From: Candidatus Martarchaeota archaeon
Lineage (GTDB): Archaea > Micrarchaeota > Micrarchaeia > Micrarchaeales > CABMGC01
Direction: 5' to 3'
Assembly: GCA_023379055.1 (NCBI GenBank)
Contig: JAMCSX010000017.1
Span: forward strand, 1 to 35,867
DNA: 35,867 bases
Part shown: positions 1 through 7,182 of the stretch, piece after piece
How the letters are laid out: each line of letters begins with the position of its first letter
How positions within the stretch are numbered: the stretch's first letter is position 1
Translations under genes and position numbers: made by a program
Notes under the pieces: generated by a model
Told to the model about the DNA's origin: nothing
The model's database searches: none
What the model saw: only the letters and a program-made list of their open reading frames with translations

Positions 1-71
1 CCTCTGCACCTCAAAAGGAGGCTGCAAGCAGGATCGTTGAATCAGGAACTACACTTGGCGTTTCACGATGA
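1..71 (+). pseudogene. 3' end of an IS200/IS605-type tnpB (partial at left edge)
   Basis: Frame 3 is open from the left edge to a TGA at 69-71 and encodes a tail containing EAASRIVESGTTLGVSR. I take this as the C-terminus of a TnpB (OrfB/IS1341-type) protein for two reasons. It runs straight into a typical IS200/IS605 right-end hairpin, and a degenerate copy of the same tail (ending LGVSR then stop) precedes the matching hairpin near 24.78 kb. TnpB is an RNA-guided nuclease whose guide RNA spans the 3' end of its gene. Whether an intact tnpB lies to the left cannot be seen. Assignment from so short a tail is an inference. Confidence 0.45.
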
Positions 72-127
72 CCAATCAAAAAGACACCATTGGAAGCCCA
101 CGCCGTTTACGGGTGGGAGGAAGTCAC
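61..127 (+). mobile_element. IS200/IS605-family right end (omega/reRNA 3' portion)
   Basis: The stretch runs GATGACCAATCAAAAA, CACCATTGGAAGC, a hairpin, then AGGAAGTCAC. The hairpin pairs CCCAC (97-101) plus CCG (103-105) with CGG (110-112) plus GTGGG (113-117) around a TTTA loop, with one bulged G. An upstream CCAAT/ATTGG pair can form a second stem. A GGAAGC-hairpin-GAGGA-TCAC layout is the usual form of IS200/IS605 right ends, where the 3' scaffold of the TnpB guide RNA lies. The flank after TCAC, which would serve as guide, is the start of the nuclease gene at 134. The ORF-track start at 68 lies inside this element and is an artefact. Confidence 0.75.
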
Positions 128-133
128 TGCATT

Positions 134-775
134 ATGCAAGCGTTCAGGGTAATCGTTGACAACAGGGAGAGAAACCCAGGAATACTGGAACGCCTCTCGG
201 AAGCAGGCATATCCTTGGATTTCGCACAGCTGCCCGTAGGCGATTACATAGTCTCGGACAGGATATGTATTGAAAGGAAGACTGTGGAAGATTTTGAAAA
301 CTCCATAATAGACAACAGGCTGTTTGATCAGATGGAGAGGCTGAAGGCAAGCTTCGAGAAACCCATTCTTATAATAGAAGGCGAAGAAAGCCACCACAGG
401 CTCAATGGAAATGTGATAATTGGCGCGATACTGAAACTGTACGCAGATTACAATGTGCAGATGCTTCGTTCTGATGGACCTGCAGGGACAGCAGATATGC
501 TGTCAAGGTTTGCGCAGCGTGAGCAGGCCGGAGAGAAAAGATTGCCAAGGATCATGGGAATAAAGAAGGCATACAGTACGCGACAGTGGCAGATGCTTAT
601 ACTTGGCGCTGTTCCAGGCATAGGCCCAAGCCTCGCCAGCAGGCTTCTATTGCATTTCGGCACTGTAAGGAATGTGGCCAACGCAGACGTTGATAGCCTT
701 ACTGAGATTGACAAGATAGGAAGCAAGAAAGCGGAAAGAATATATGGTATACTCAATGCGGAGTTTGAAAGGTGA
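134..775 (+). CDS. XPF/ERCC4-family structure-specific nuclease (short archaeal form)
   Basis: This 213-residue protein has an ERCC4 nuclease domain (residues 4-130) followed by a tandem helix-hairpin-helix DNA-binding region (about 155-213). The catalytic signature GDX(n)ERKX3D is present as G36-D37 and ERKTVED at 47-53. An early VDNRERN motif fits the family. The C-terminal part contains GAVPGIGPSLASRLL and IDKIGSKKAERI, both typical HhH hairpins. No helicase domain is present, so it resembles the short XPF of Crenarchaeota and DPANN rather than full-length Hef. The family cuts 3' flaps and branched DNA in repair and fork processing. I chose ATG 134 because the 22 residues upstream in the ORF track translate IS right-end sequence. 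Its stop overlaps the next start (GTGA). Confidence 0.9.
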   Translation: MQAFRVIVDNRERNPGILERLSEAGISLDFAQLPVGDYIVSDRICIERKTVEDFENSIIDNRLFDQMERLKASFEKPILIIEGEESHHRLNGNVIIGAILKLYADYNVQMLRSDGPAGTADMLSRFAQREQAGEKRLPRIMGIKKAYSTRQWQMLILGAVPGIGPSLASRLLLHFGTVRNVANADVDSLTEIDKIGSKKAERIYGILNAEFER

Positions 776-1416
776 AACGTGTGGGAATACTTGACAGGAT
801 ACTTGACGGAAGGTCTGAGAACCAAATCATGGAAAGCGGAAAAAGAATAATAAGGCATGCGTCTGCTGCAAACAAGATGCTTGTAAAGATAATAAGGGGA
901 TCGGATGACCTTGACGGGATCAGGGATATAGAGCAGCTTGCGGATAAGGAGGTGTTTGAAGCGGCAAGCGCGGTGACATCAGGGGCGATAGCGCCAAACC
1001 TCATTGATGACATGATACGCTTTCTGGATATGGAAGATGATATAATAGATACCATGTTTAATCTTGCAAGAGCCTTGGTGAGATCGCGTGGCAAGGACAG
1101 GACAACGGACAGGTACGTAAACGCGCGGCTTCTGGAGCTTACTGAACTTACAAACTCTGCACTAACGCTTCTGTATGAGATGCACAAGATAGAAAGGCTC
1201 TCTGACGCGAGAAAATACCGCATTAAGATAGAGGGAGTGGAACAGCGTGGTGACAGCATAAAGGACGCCATGCTCGATTATGCATATTCAAAGAAAATGG
1301 ACTTCAAGTCATTTTATTACATGCAAAATGTCGCATATCTTGCAGACAATATACTGGACAGATGCGAGGATACGGCAGACATGATAGTGAGCATAGAACG
1401 CTCCATACTAACATAG
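772..1416 (+). CDS. PhoU-like DUF47 family protein
   Basis: This 214-residue, almost wholly helical protein resembles the DUF47/PhoU-like family (PF01865), including the N-terminal region ILDRILDGRSENQIMESGKR and a middle segment with paired acidic residues (MEDDIIDTMFNLARAL). DUF47 proteins usually sit next to PiT phosphate permeases and are thought to regulate them. The next gene here is such a permease, 8 nt downstream. The start overlaps the nuclease stop; GTG 772 is the longest choice and GTG 781 is an alternative. Translational coupling of the nuclease, DUF47 and permease genes is likely. Function is inferred from family and neighbour. Confidence 0.8.
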   Translation: MKRVGILDRILDGRSENQIMESGKRIIRHASAANKMLVKIIRGSDDLDGIRDIEQLADKEVFEAASAVTSGAIAPNLIDDMIRFLDMEDDIIDTMFNLARALVRSRGKDRTTDRYVNARLLELTELTNSALTLLYEMHKIERLSDARKYRIKIEGVEQRGDSIKDAMLDYAYSKKMDFKSFYYMQNVAYLADNILDRCEDTADMIVSIERSILT

Positions 1417-1423
1417 TGGTACG

Positions 1424-2359
1424 GTGTTTATAGAACTCATCTATCCGCTCCTGTTCATCCTTGTAGCCCTGATAGCAGGCAATAATCTATCAGCATGTAC
1501 CGGTGCCATAATATCGTCAAGAATAGTCAGTAGACGCTTTGGCATCTCGACCGCCATACTTGGGTATGTATCTGGATTCCTGATCGAAGGAGGAATGCTG
1601 AAGGCTGGCCTGCTTGCCCTAATGCCAGTACATACCGCCACGCTTGTGATAATCGCCCTGCTGGTCTCGCTTATTGTATTTGTGGTAGCGCATTTGGCAA
1701 GGGTTCCCATGTCGCTGTCAATGACACTTGCAATGGCAGTAGTAGGGATAGAGCTTGCGTACAGTGGATTCCTAAATCTGCAGTTCCTGTCTTACATTAT
1801 TATATTCTGGATACTCTCTGCCGTGCTGTCGGTAGTGTTCACGCTAGTAACCATGCGTGCATCGTACAGATTTCTGGCAAATTCAAAAATATGGCCCATG
1901 GTAAGGAGAATAAAGCTGCTTTTAATAATAATCTCATTCTTCACCGCGTTCGTTCTCGGAGCAAATACCATAGGTTTTCTTTTTGCAGCAACATTGGGCA
2001 TGCTTGACCAGGTATACGGAATCGTGACAGTGGTTGCTGCGGTAGTAGTAGGCAGCGTACTGCTCAGCAAAGGGGAGCTGAGAAGAATAGGAAATGAGAT
2101 ACTGCCGCTTAGATACGTTAATGCCCTGATAATACAGATGGTGTCGGTGCTTGTTGTACAGGCAGCGACAATGCTAAGCATACCGTCATCCAATACGCAG
2201 ACATTCACAGCGAGCTTGTATGGTGCTGGACTCAGCTATAGGACAAGAATGATACTCAAGAAGCCCATGTTTATCATAATACTGTCCTGGACTGCCACTG
2301 CGGCGATAAGCCTGGTGATGGGATATGCAGCAACCTTCACTATTTTTCATCCCTTATAG
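1424..2359 (+). CDS. PiT-family inorganic phosphate permease, divergent
   Basis: This 311-residue integral membrane protein has about nine or ten hydrophobic segments. PiT permeases carry two inverted GANDxxN-type signatures. Here the first is degenerate (LIAGNNLSACTGA, residues 17-29) and the second reads VLGANTIGFLFA near residue 180, so the internal repeat is recognisable but altered. A charged loop (KIWPMVRRIKLL) separates the halves. The preceding DUF47 gene is the common partner of such permeases. Translation starts at GTG 1424. The altered signatures leave open a different anion as substrate. The 3' end overlaps the convergent Cgi121 gene by 20 bp. Confidence 0.75.
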   Translation: MFIELIYPLLFILVALIAGNNLSACTGAIISSRIVSRRFGISTAILGYVSGFLIEGGMLKAGLLALMPVHTATLVIIALLVSLIVFVVAHLARVPMSLSMTLAMAVVGIELAYSGFLNLQFLSYIIIFWILSAVLSVVFTLVTMRASYRFLANSKIWPMVRRIKLLLIIISFFTAFVLGANTIGFLFAATLGMLDQVYGIVTVVAAVVVGSVLLSKGELRRIGNEILPLRYVNALIIQMVSVLVVQAATMLSIPSSNTQTFTASLYGAGLSYRTRMILKKPMFIIILSWTATAAISLVMGYAATFTIFHPL

Positions 2360-2807
2360 CTGTAACAGCCACTGCGGAGCTCTTTGACAGGTCAACGCTT
2401 AATCCTATTTTCCTGGCAGTTATGTCAAATCCTGACAGAATTCTTCTTATAAGTGCCATGCTATCTGAGAAAATTACAAATCTCTTGCTGCTGGTTGCAG
2501 ATGCCAGCTTCATGGCATTTCCTATGTTCATGGTGCCTGCTATGAACAGCATTATCTCGATGGACAGAGATTCGGCATGCATCGATCCATCGTTACGTCG
2601 TATAATTGCGTTAAGATACGCAGGTATAAGCAGTTTATCGATGTTTTTTATATCGTCCAGTATTACTATGAAATTCGCGCCTTCGGATAGCCGACTTGCA
2701 CAGTCTATTATCTCTGATATGTCAGCGCCTGAAGATGACTTAAATGCAAAAAGCTTTTTGCTGAACCTCGGTAGCGCATAGCCGTAACCAGAAATGCCGC
2801 ATTTCAT
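2340..2807 (-). CDS. KEOPS complex subunit Cgi121-like
   Basis: The 155-residue protein matches the Cgi121 pattern: an N-terminal FAFKSSSG strand, then ILDDIKNIDKLLIPAYLNAI corresponding to the tRNA/CCA-binding region, and the diagnostic ESLSIEIMLFIAGTMNIGNA, which parallels the family's S-x-EILLYxSGxxQIxxAI. Cgi121 delivers tRNA to KEOPS for t6A37 synthesis. No other KEOPS gene is in the window. A TATA-like box 24-33 nt upstream of the ATG suggests a leaderless mRNA. It is convergent with the phosphate permease and overlaps it by 20 bp. The + strand ORF 2422-2781 is its shadow. Confidence 0.75.
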   Translation of the reverse strand: MKCGISGYGYALPRFSKKLFAFKSSSGADISEIIDCASRLSEGANFIVILDDIKNIDKLLIPAYLNAIIRRNDGSMHAESLSIEIMLFIAGTMNIGNAMKLASATSSKRFVIFSDSMALIRRILSGFDITARKIGLSVDLSKSSAVAVTAIRDEK

Positions 2808-2830
2808 AGTTTATTATTAACAACATGCAT

Positions 2831-2840
2831 TTTATACTTT
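2831..2840 (-). promoter_or_regulatory. TATA box for the Cgi121-like gene
   Basis: On the minus strand AAAGTATAAA lies 24-33 nt before the ATG at 2807, the distance expected for an archaeal leaderless transcript. Confidence 0.5.
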
Positions 2841-2879
2841 GTTGCTGACGGCACGCGCAATGCGCAGTGCACCAATACG

Positions 2880-2887
2880 TTTAAAAT
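2880..2887 (+). promoter_or_regulatory. TATA box for the S8e operon
   Basis: TTTAAAAT lies about 50 nt before the S8e ATG, predicting a leader of about 25 nt. A GTGAT ribosome site (2927-2931), complementary to the archaeal 16S 3' end, sits just before the ATG and supports the start at 2935. Confidence 0.45.
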
Positions 2888-2934
2888 CCTTTATTGTGAG
2901 AATTATAGCGGATGTTTATACCCCCAGTGATATT

Positions 2935-3327
2935 ATGAGCCAGTTTGGATCGCAATTCCATGGAAAATCAAGCACAAAACTTAAAGGAAACGGTAAGGTA
3001 AGGCTGAAGAACGCGGATAAGAAGAGACATGAGATGGGCGGGTACTTCGCTGCAACAAAGCTCGGAGAGCAGAACAAGTTGAATAGGATAAGAATACGCG
3101 GAGGAAACGAGAGAGACAAGATGCAATATGCCGCATATGCAAACCTCCTTTCAGGAAAGACTTACAAGAAGACTAAGATAAAGGCGATACTCGAATCCAA
3201 AGACAACCGGAACTTCGCAAGGCTTAACATAATAACGAAGGGCACTATCATAGATACCGAGGACGGCAAGGCAATGGTTACAAACAGGCCGGGAAAGGAG
3301 GGCTTCATAAACGCAATAAAGCTCTAG
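2935..3327 (+). CDS. rps8e: 30S ribosomal protein S8e
   Basis: The 130-residue protein has the S8e layout: a basic N-terminus (FHGKSSTKLKGNGKVR), the KRHEMGGYFAATKLG segment, RIRGGNERDK in place of the family's R-x-RGGN-x-K signature, and a C-terminal region ending GKEGFINAIKL. It belongs to the small ribosomal subunit. The ORF track extends 32 codons upstream into promoter sequence; ATG 2935 gives the usual family N-terminus and has a GTGAT ribosome site. It leads a tight group with an unknown gene, ornithine carbamoyltransferase and UMP kinase. Confidence 0.92.
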   Translation: MSQFGSQFHGKSSTKLKGNGKVRLKNADKKRHEMGGYFAATKLGEQNKLNRIRIRGGNERDKMQYAAYANLLSGKTYKKTKIKAILESKDNRNFARLNIITKGTIIDTEDGKAMVTNRPGKEGFINAIKL

Positions 3328-3336
3328 TGATGCCAT

Positions 3337-3711
3337 ATGCCTACAAGGGTATACGAATGCGACAGCAAGGAGTCTGAGGCTCTGAAGAAGATTATGTCAT
3401 ACGACCCTTACCTTGACAAGAGCAAGAGTAATGCGGATCTTGCGAAGCTGAATGAGGATCCTGACGCGAATATAATATTCGCAAGGCAAGATTACTGGAT
3501 AAAGGATGGCATGGCGTTGGGGCTTGACAGGAACAAGGTATACCTGATAATAAGCGCGGTAGACGACTTCCTCAATAAGGCGGAACAGAAGCTGAAGAAA
3601 GACGTGCCCGATATAAAAAGGGCAGAGCCAGAGTCCGAATCGAAGATAGTGGGAGAGATTGAAAGGGAGAGGAAAGAGAGTGAAAGTGGCCTTGGAATGA
3701 TCTTTGGGTAA
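3337..3711 (+). CDS. Unrecognised small protein in the S8e operon
   Basis: I do not recognise this 124-residue protein with certainty. Residues 1-90 look like a small folded domain (ANIIFARQDYWIKDG, then KVYLIISAVDDFLNKAEQKL). A charged helical stretch rich in Glu, Lys and Arg follows, and the protein ends in a short hydrophobic motif, SGLGMIFG. There is no signal peptide, membrane segment or cysteine cluster. It begins 9 nt after S8e, with GTGATG just upstream, and ends 4 nt before the carbamoyltransferase start, so co-translation is likely. Position beside S8e hints at a ribosome-linked role, but nothing in the sequence proves it. Confidence 0.7.
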   Translation: MPTRVYECDSKESEALKKIMSYDPYLDKSKSNADLAKLNEDPDANIIFARQDYWIKDGMALGLDRNKVYLIISAVDDFLNKAEQKLKKDVPDIKRAEPESESKIVGEIERERKESESGLGMIFG

Positions 3712-3715
3712 TTGA

Positions 3716-4618
3716 TTGAATTTTTTGCACTCTGATGATCTGTCAAGGGAGCAAATAAATGAAATATTTGAAATGTCTGACAAGCTGAAGGGCATGAATA
3801 AGAGGCCCCTGAAGAAGTCCTCGCCGATACTTGCACTCCTTTTTGAGAAATCTTCTACACGCACAAGGATATCATTCGAATCTGCAATGATCCAACTTGG
3901 AGGGAGCCCCATATACATAGATTCAAGGACATCACAGATGTCAAGGGGAGAGAGCCTTGGTGACACCGCAAAGGTACTGAGCGGATACGTGGACATCATA
4001 GCCGCAAGGATGTATAGCCAACAGGATATAGAAGAGCTTGCAAGGCATGCGGAGATTCCGGTAATAAACGCGCTTACTGACCTGGAGCACCCATGCCAGG
4101 CCCTGAGCGACATGTATACAATACGTAACGAATTCGTTAAGGTAGAGGGATTGCGCATTGCATTCCTGGGAGACATAGCGGCAAACACGGCAAATTCACT
4201 TATGGTAACTGCTTCAAAACTAGGCGCTGGCATATCGCTTGTCGGGCCGAAGGGATACATGCCAGACGAGAGGTATGTGAAATTAGCAAAGAAATATGCC
4301 AATGTGGAAGTAACAAGCAGCGTTAAGGAGGGCCTGGCGGACTGCGATGTGATATATACGGATACGTTTGTGAGCATGGGACAGGAGGAAATTGCAAAGG
4401 AAAGGAAGGCGCTCTTTTCAGGATATCAGCTTAATGCAGAGGCTCTCAGATATGCAAAAAAAGGTGCAAAGGTAATGCACTGCCTCCCAGCACACCGAGG
4501 AGAGGAGATTACCGCAGATGTGATTGATGGTGGAAGCAGCATGGTATGGGAGCAGGCAAAGAACAAGATGGCGGTCGAGAAGGCTATATTATTATATTTA
4601 TTGAATGCAAAAAGCTAA
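3716..4618 (+). CDS. argF: Ornithine carbamoyltransferase
   Basis: This 300-residue protein carries the carbamoyl-phosphate site STRTR (47-51), the HPCQALSD motif, and the C-terminal HCLPAHRGEEI signature of ornithine carbamoyltransferases. These motifs set it apart from aspartate carbamoyltransferase. It would make citrulline from ornithine and carbamoyl phosphate, or run in reverse in the arginine deiminase pathway. The ornithine-binding loop reads DTFVSMG where most homologues have an aromatic Trp (D-x-W-x-SMG). The start is TTG 3716, 4 nt after the previous stop, because MNFLHSDDLS aligns with the normal N-terminus and no ATG is available. No other arginine gene is in the window. Confidence 0.88.
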   Translation: MNFLHSDDLSREQINEIFEMSDKLKGMNKRPLKKSSPILALLFEKSSTRTRISFESAMIQLGGSPIYIDSRTSQMSRGESLGDTAKVLSGYVDIIAARMYSQQDIEELARHAEIPVINALTDLEHPCQALSDMYTIRNEFVKVEGLRIAFLGDIAANTANSLMVTASKLGAGISLVGPKGYMPDERYVKLAKKYANVEVTSSVKEGLADCDVIYTDTFVSMGQEEIAKERKALFSGYQLNAEALRYAKKGAKVMHCLPAHRGEEITADVIDGGSSMVWEQAKNKMAVEKAILLYLLNAKS

Positions 4619-4629
4619 TGGTGTATTGA

Positions 4630-5313
4630 ATGAATACAATCTGTGTTTCCCTTGGAGGAAGCATGGTATCGAGGAAGACTGGCGTGAACGTTTCCTACAT
4701 AAGGAGGCTTGCAAAGCTCCTGAAAAAGCATGTGAACAAGCACAGGTTCATAATAACTGTTGGGGGAGGCTATGCCTCCAGGCTGTATATCAACTCGTCA
4801 AGGCAGATACTCACAAACGAGGCAGTGCTTGATGAGATAGCCATTGCCATAACAAGAATAAACGCGCTCATAGTGAAGGACCTGTTTTCTGACATGGATG
4901 TATATCCGAACGTTGTAACCGACCTAAATGAATTGAGAATGGCGCACAAAAGTAGTGGAATAGTATTCCTGGGCGGCCTGCTTCCTGGAATATCCACAGA
5001 TGCTGTCGCAACGCTTACATGCGAGGTGTCCGGAAGCAAGACGCTGATAAATATAAGCGAGGACTCTTATATCTATGATAGGCCGCCTACAGACAAAAGT
5101 GCAAGAAGACTCGAGTCGGTAAGCCATGACAGGCTGATAGAGGTGGCTGCAATAAGGGACAGCAGGGTTGCAGGATCAAATTTCGTGTTCGACCTAGTGG
5201 CTGCAAAGCTTGCGAAGAGGGGAAACATCGAGGTGCGGTTCGTGAACGACGATATGGAGCAGCTTGAACTGGCGCTCAGCGACAAGAAGTACAAAGGCAC
5301 GGTAGTAAAGTAA
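4630..5313 (+). CDS. pyrH: Uridylate kinase (UMP kinase), archaeal type
   Basis: This 227-residue amino-acid-kinase-fold protein starts with the SLGGSM phosphate-binding strand and has the VGGGYASRLYI glycine loop. DEIAIAITRINALIV and GGLLPGISTDAVATL match archaeal PyrH. It phosphorylates UMP to UDP. The nucleotide-binding segment after LINISEDSYIYDRPP departs from the usual T-NVDGVY-x-x-DP pattern, so substrate recognition may differ somewhat. It lies 11 nt after argF, with GGTGT just upstream of the ATG, and is probably the last gene of the S8e group. Another amino-acid kinase is less likely given the TRINA and STDAVA motifs. Confidence 0.85.
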   Translation: MNTICVSLGGSMVSRKTGVNVSYIRRLAKLLKKHVNKHRFIITVGGGYASRLYINSSRQILTNEAVLDEIAIAITRINALIVKDLFSDMDVYPNVVTDLNELRMAHKSSGIVFLGGLLPGISTDAVATLTCEVSGSKTLINISEDSYIYDRPPTDKSARRLESVSHDRLIEVAAIRDSRVAGSNFVFDLVAAKLAKRGNIEVRFVNDDMEQLELALSDKKYKGTVVK

Positions 5314-5332
5314 AGGTATTGATCACTAACCG

Positions 5333-5402
5333 GCAGCAACGGAGCTTAGGGAAACCTGAAGACCTGCTCGGCAGGAAGTAGTGGATGACACGCACTTTCT
5401 GC
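5333..5402 (+). ncRNA. Possible folded RNA between pyrH and sdhA
   Basis: Four pairings fit in about 70 nt. GCAG at the 5' end can close with CTGC near 5398-5402. CTTAGG-GAAA-CCTGAAG forms a stem with a GNRA tetraloop (about 5345-5361). CCTGC-TCG-GCAGG (5363-5375) is a perfect stem. AAGT-A-GTG-GATGA-CAC-GC-ACTT follows (about 5377-5398). Together they suggest a multi-helix junction, but I recognise no known RNA family. The sdhA TATA box is downstream, so this is not an sdhA 5' leader. It could be a pyrH 3' UTR element or a separate RNA. Confidence 0.3.
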
Positions 5403-5408
5403 TCACTC

Positions 5409-5418
5409 TTTTAAATTT
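5409..5418 (+). promoter_or_regulatory. TATA box for the sdh-fum operon
   Basis: TTTTAAATTT is centred about 25 nt before the sdhA ATG at 5438, predicting a leaderless sdhA mRNA. Confidence 0.55.
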
Positions 5419-5437
5419 GTAAGTAGAGATATGGCCA

Positions 5438-7174
5438 ATGGAACTGCTGGATTATGACATGGTGGTTTTGGGAAGCGGCATAGCAGGCCTTACTGCAGCA
5501 ATTCATGCAAGCAGGGAATCGGGGCATCGGCTAAGCATTGCAGTAGTATCAAAACTGCACATTATGAGGAGCCACTCGGTAGCTGCAGAGGGAGGCATAT
5601 CTGGCGTACTCTATTCGGGACTTGACAATGACAACGAAAAACTTCATGCGTATGATACAATAAAGGGATCGGATTATCTTGCAGACCAGGACGCAGTAGA
5701 GGTGCTTGTGAAGGGAGCGCCTGATGAGATAAAATTCTTTGATCACATAGGCGTGCCATGGAGCAGGAGGGATGACGGAAGGATATCACAGAGGGCATTC
5801 GGGGGAATGAGTGTACCGCGCACGGCGTTTGCAGCAGACAAAACAGGCTTCTTTATGATGAGGGCGCTTTATGACGAATTGCTTAGATACAAAAATGTGG
5901 ACGTGTTCAACGAGCACTTCGCCACAGAATTCATAATGGACGGAAAGAGAATATCCGGATTTGTTGCATTAGACATGCAGAGTGGAGAAGTAAAAGTGTT
6001 CAAGTCAGGGTCAGTAATAATAGCAACTGGCGGATTCTCGAGAATATACGGATTTACCACAAACTCGTACTCCAATACTGGAGATGGTACCGCTATGGCT
6101 TACAGAGCGGGCATGCCTCTTAAAGATATGGAATTTGTCCAATTTCACCCCACCGCACTCATACCAAGCGGCATACTGATAACAGAGGCAGCGCGGGGCG
6201 AAGGTGCATACTTAAGGAACAAAAACGGAGAGCGGTTTATGAAGAGATATGCAGAAAGCAAGATGGAATTGGCACCAAGAGATATTGTCTCCAGGTCAAT
6301 AATAAGCGAAATAAGGGCGGGCAGGGGATTTGAGGACAAGGGCACGGGGATGGGTTATATCCATCTGGATCTCATGCATCTTGACAGCAAAAAGATAGAT
6401 GAGAGGCTGCCAATGATAAAGGAGATGACAATAAAGATGCTTAATATAGATCCAAGCGTAGAGTCAATTCCGGTAAGGCCTGCGGCACACTTTACAATGG
6501 GAGGCATAGATACGGATATAAAAGGCAGGATAGGCTCAGGAAAAAGCGTGTTCAGCGGAGTCTGGGCTGCGGGAGAGTGTGCATGTGTAAGCGTGCATGG
6601 CGCAAACAGGCTTGGAAGCAACTCGCTAAGCCAATGCTCAGTATGGGGCAGGTCAACTGGCATTGAAGCTGCGCGCACTGCAGGAAACAGACGCACCAAA
6701 AAGACAAGAAAGTTCCTGAATGCGGCCGAGAAGGAGGAGAAGAAAATATATGATATGCTGGAGAAGGAAGGTAACTTGAATCCATATGAGCTAAGGGATT
6801 CATTGCATGACATAATGAACTCTGAGCTATATGTATACAGGAGCATTAAAGGCATGAAAAATGCAAAGAAAAGGATATCGTCATTGCTTAAAGAATTTCC
6901 TGATATATATGTAGCTGACAAGGGTAGAGTCTATAATACAAATCTAAGGGATGTACTTGAGATAAAGAATATGCTAGACCTTTCAGCCATAGCGGTAGAG
7001 TCTGCATTAAGGAGGCATGAGAGCAGGGGTGCACATGTTGTAGCGGAATATCCGAAAAGGGATGATAAGAAGTGGCTGAAGCACACGATTATATCGAAGT
7101 CTCTGGGCGGCATGAGGATAGCTTATGCTCCGGTAAAGCTGACAAAGTGGCAGCCAGAAGAGAGAAAATATTAG
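5438..7174 (+). CDS. sdhA: Succinate dehydrogenase flavoprotein subunit
   Basis: The 578-residue protein starts with a Rossmann FAD site (VVLGSGIAGLTAAI, 9-22). The covalent-FAD histidine lies in RSHSVAAEGG (His46). Downstream are QFHPT, EAARGEGAYLRN, the catalytic-arginine region APRDIVSRS, HFTMGG and NRLGSNSL, all conserved in SdhA/FrdA. It oxidises succinate to fumarate on the cytoplasmic side of the membrane and passes electrons to the iron-sulfur subunit. It is the first gene of an sdhA, anchor, sdhB, fumC group. The covalent histidine argues against soluble fumarate reductases or L-aspartate oxidase. Direction (dehydrogenase or reductase) cannot be told from sequence; the adjacent fumarase fits the TCA cycle. 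Confidence 0.93.
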   Translation: MELLDYDMVVLGSGIAGLTAAIHASRESGHRLSIAVVSKLHIMRSHSVAAEGGISGVLYSGLDNDNEKLHAYDTIKGSDYLADQDAVEVLVKGAPDEIKFFDHIGVPWSRRDDGRISQRAFGGMSVPRTAFAADKTGFFMMRALYDELLRYKNVDVFNEHFATEFIMDGKRISGFVALDMQSGEVKVFKSGSVIIATGGFSRIYGFTTNSYSNTGDGTAMAYRAGMPLKDMEFVQFHPTALIPSGILITEAARGEGAYLRNKNGERFMKRYAESKMELAPRDIVSRSIISEIRAGRGFEDKGTGMGYIHLDLMHLDSKKIDERLPMIKEMTIKMLNIDPSVESIPVRPAAHFTMGGIDTDIKGRIGSGKSVFSGVWAAGECACVSVHGANRLGSNSLSQCSVWGRSTGIEAARTAGNRRTKKTRKFLNAAEKEEKKIYDMLEKEGNLNPYELRDSLHDIMNSELYVYRSIKGMKNAKKRISSLLKEFPDIYVADKGRVYNTNLRDVLEIKNMLDLSAIAVESALRRHESRGAHVVAEYPKRDDKKWLKHTIISKSLGGMRIAYAPVKLTKWQPEERKY

Positions 7175-7182
7175 GCGGCATT

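Noticed and set aside
68-133. N-terminal extension of the ERCC4 nuclease in the ORF track
   Set aside because: These 22 codons translate IS200/IS605 right-end sequence; the family N-terminus begins at ATG 134.
3397-4377. 326-residue minus-strand ORF opposite argF
   Set aside because: It lies wholly antisense to a well-supported argF and its neighbour, and has no family motif.
5333-5402. tRNA in the pyrH-sdhA gap
   Set aside because: A cloverleaf-like fold exists, but the anticodon arm and T-arm consensus are absent.
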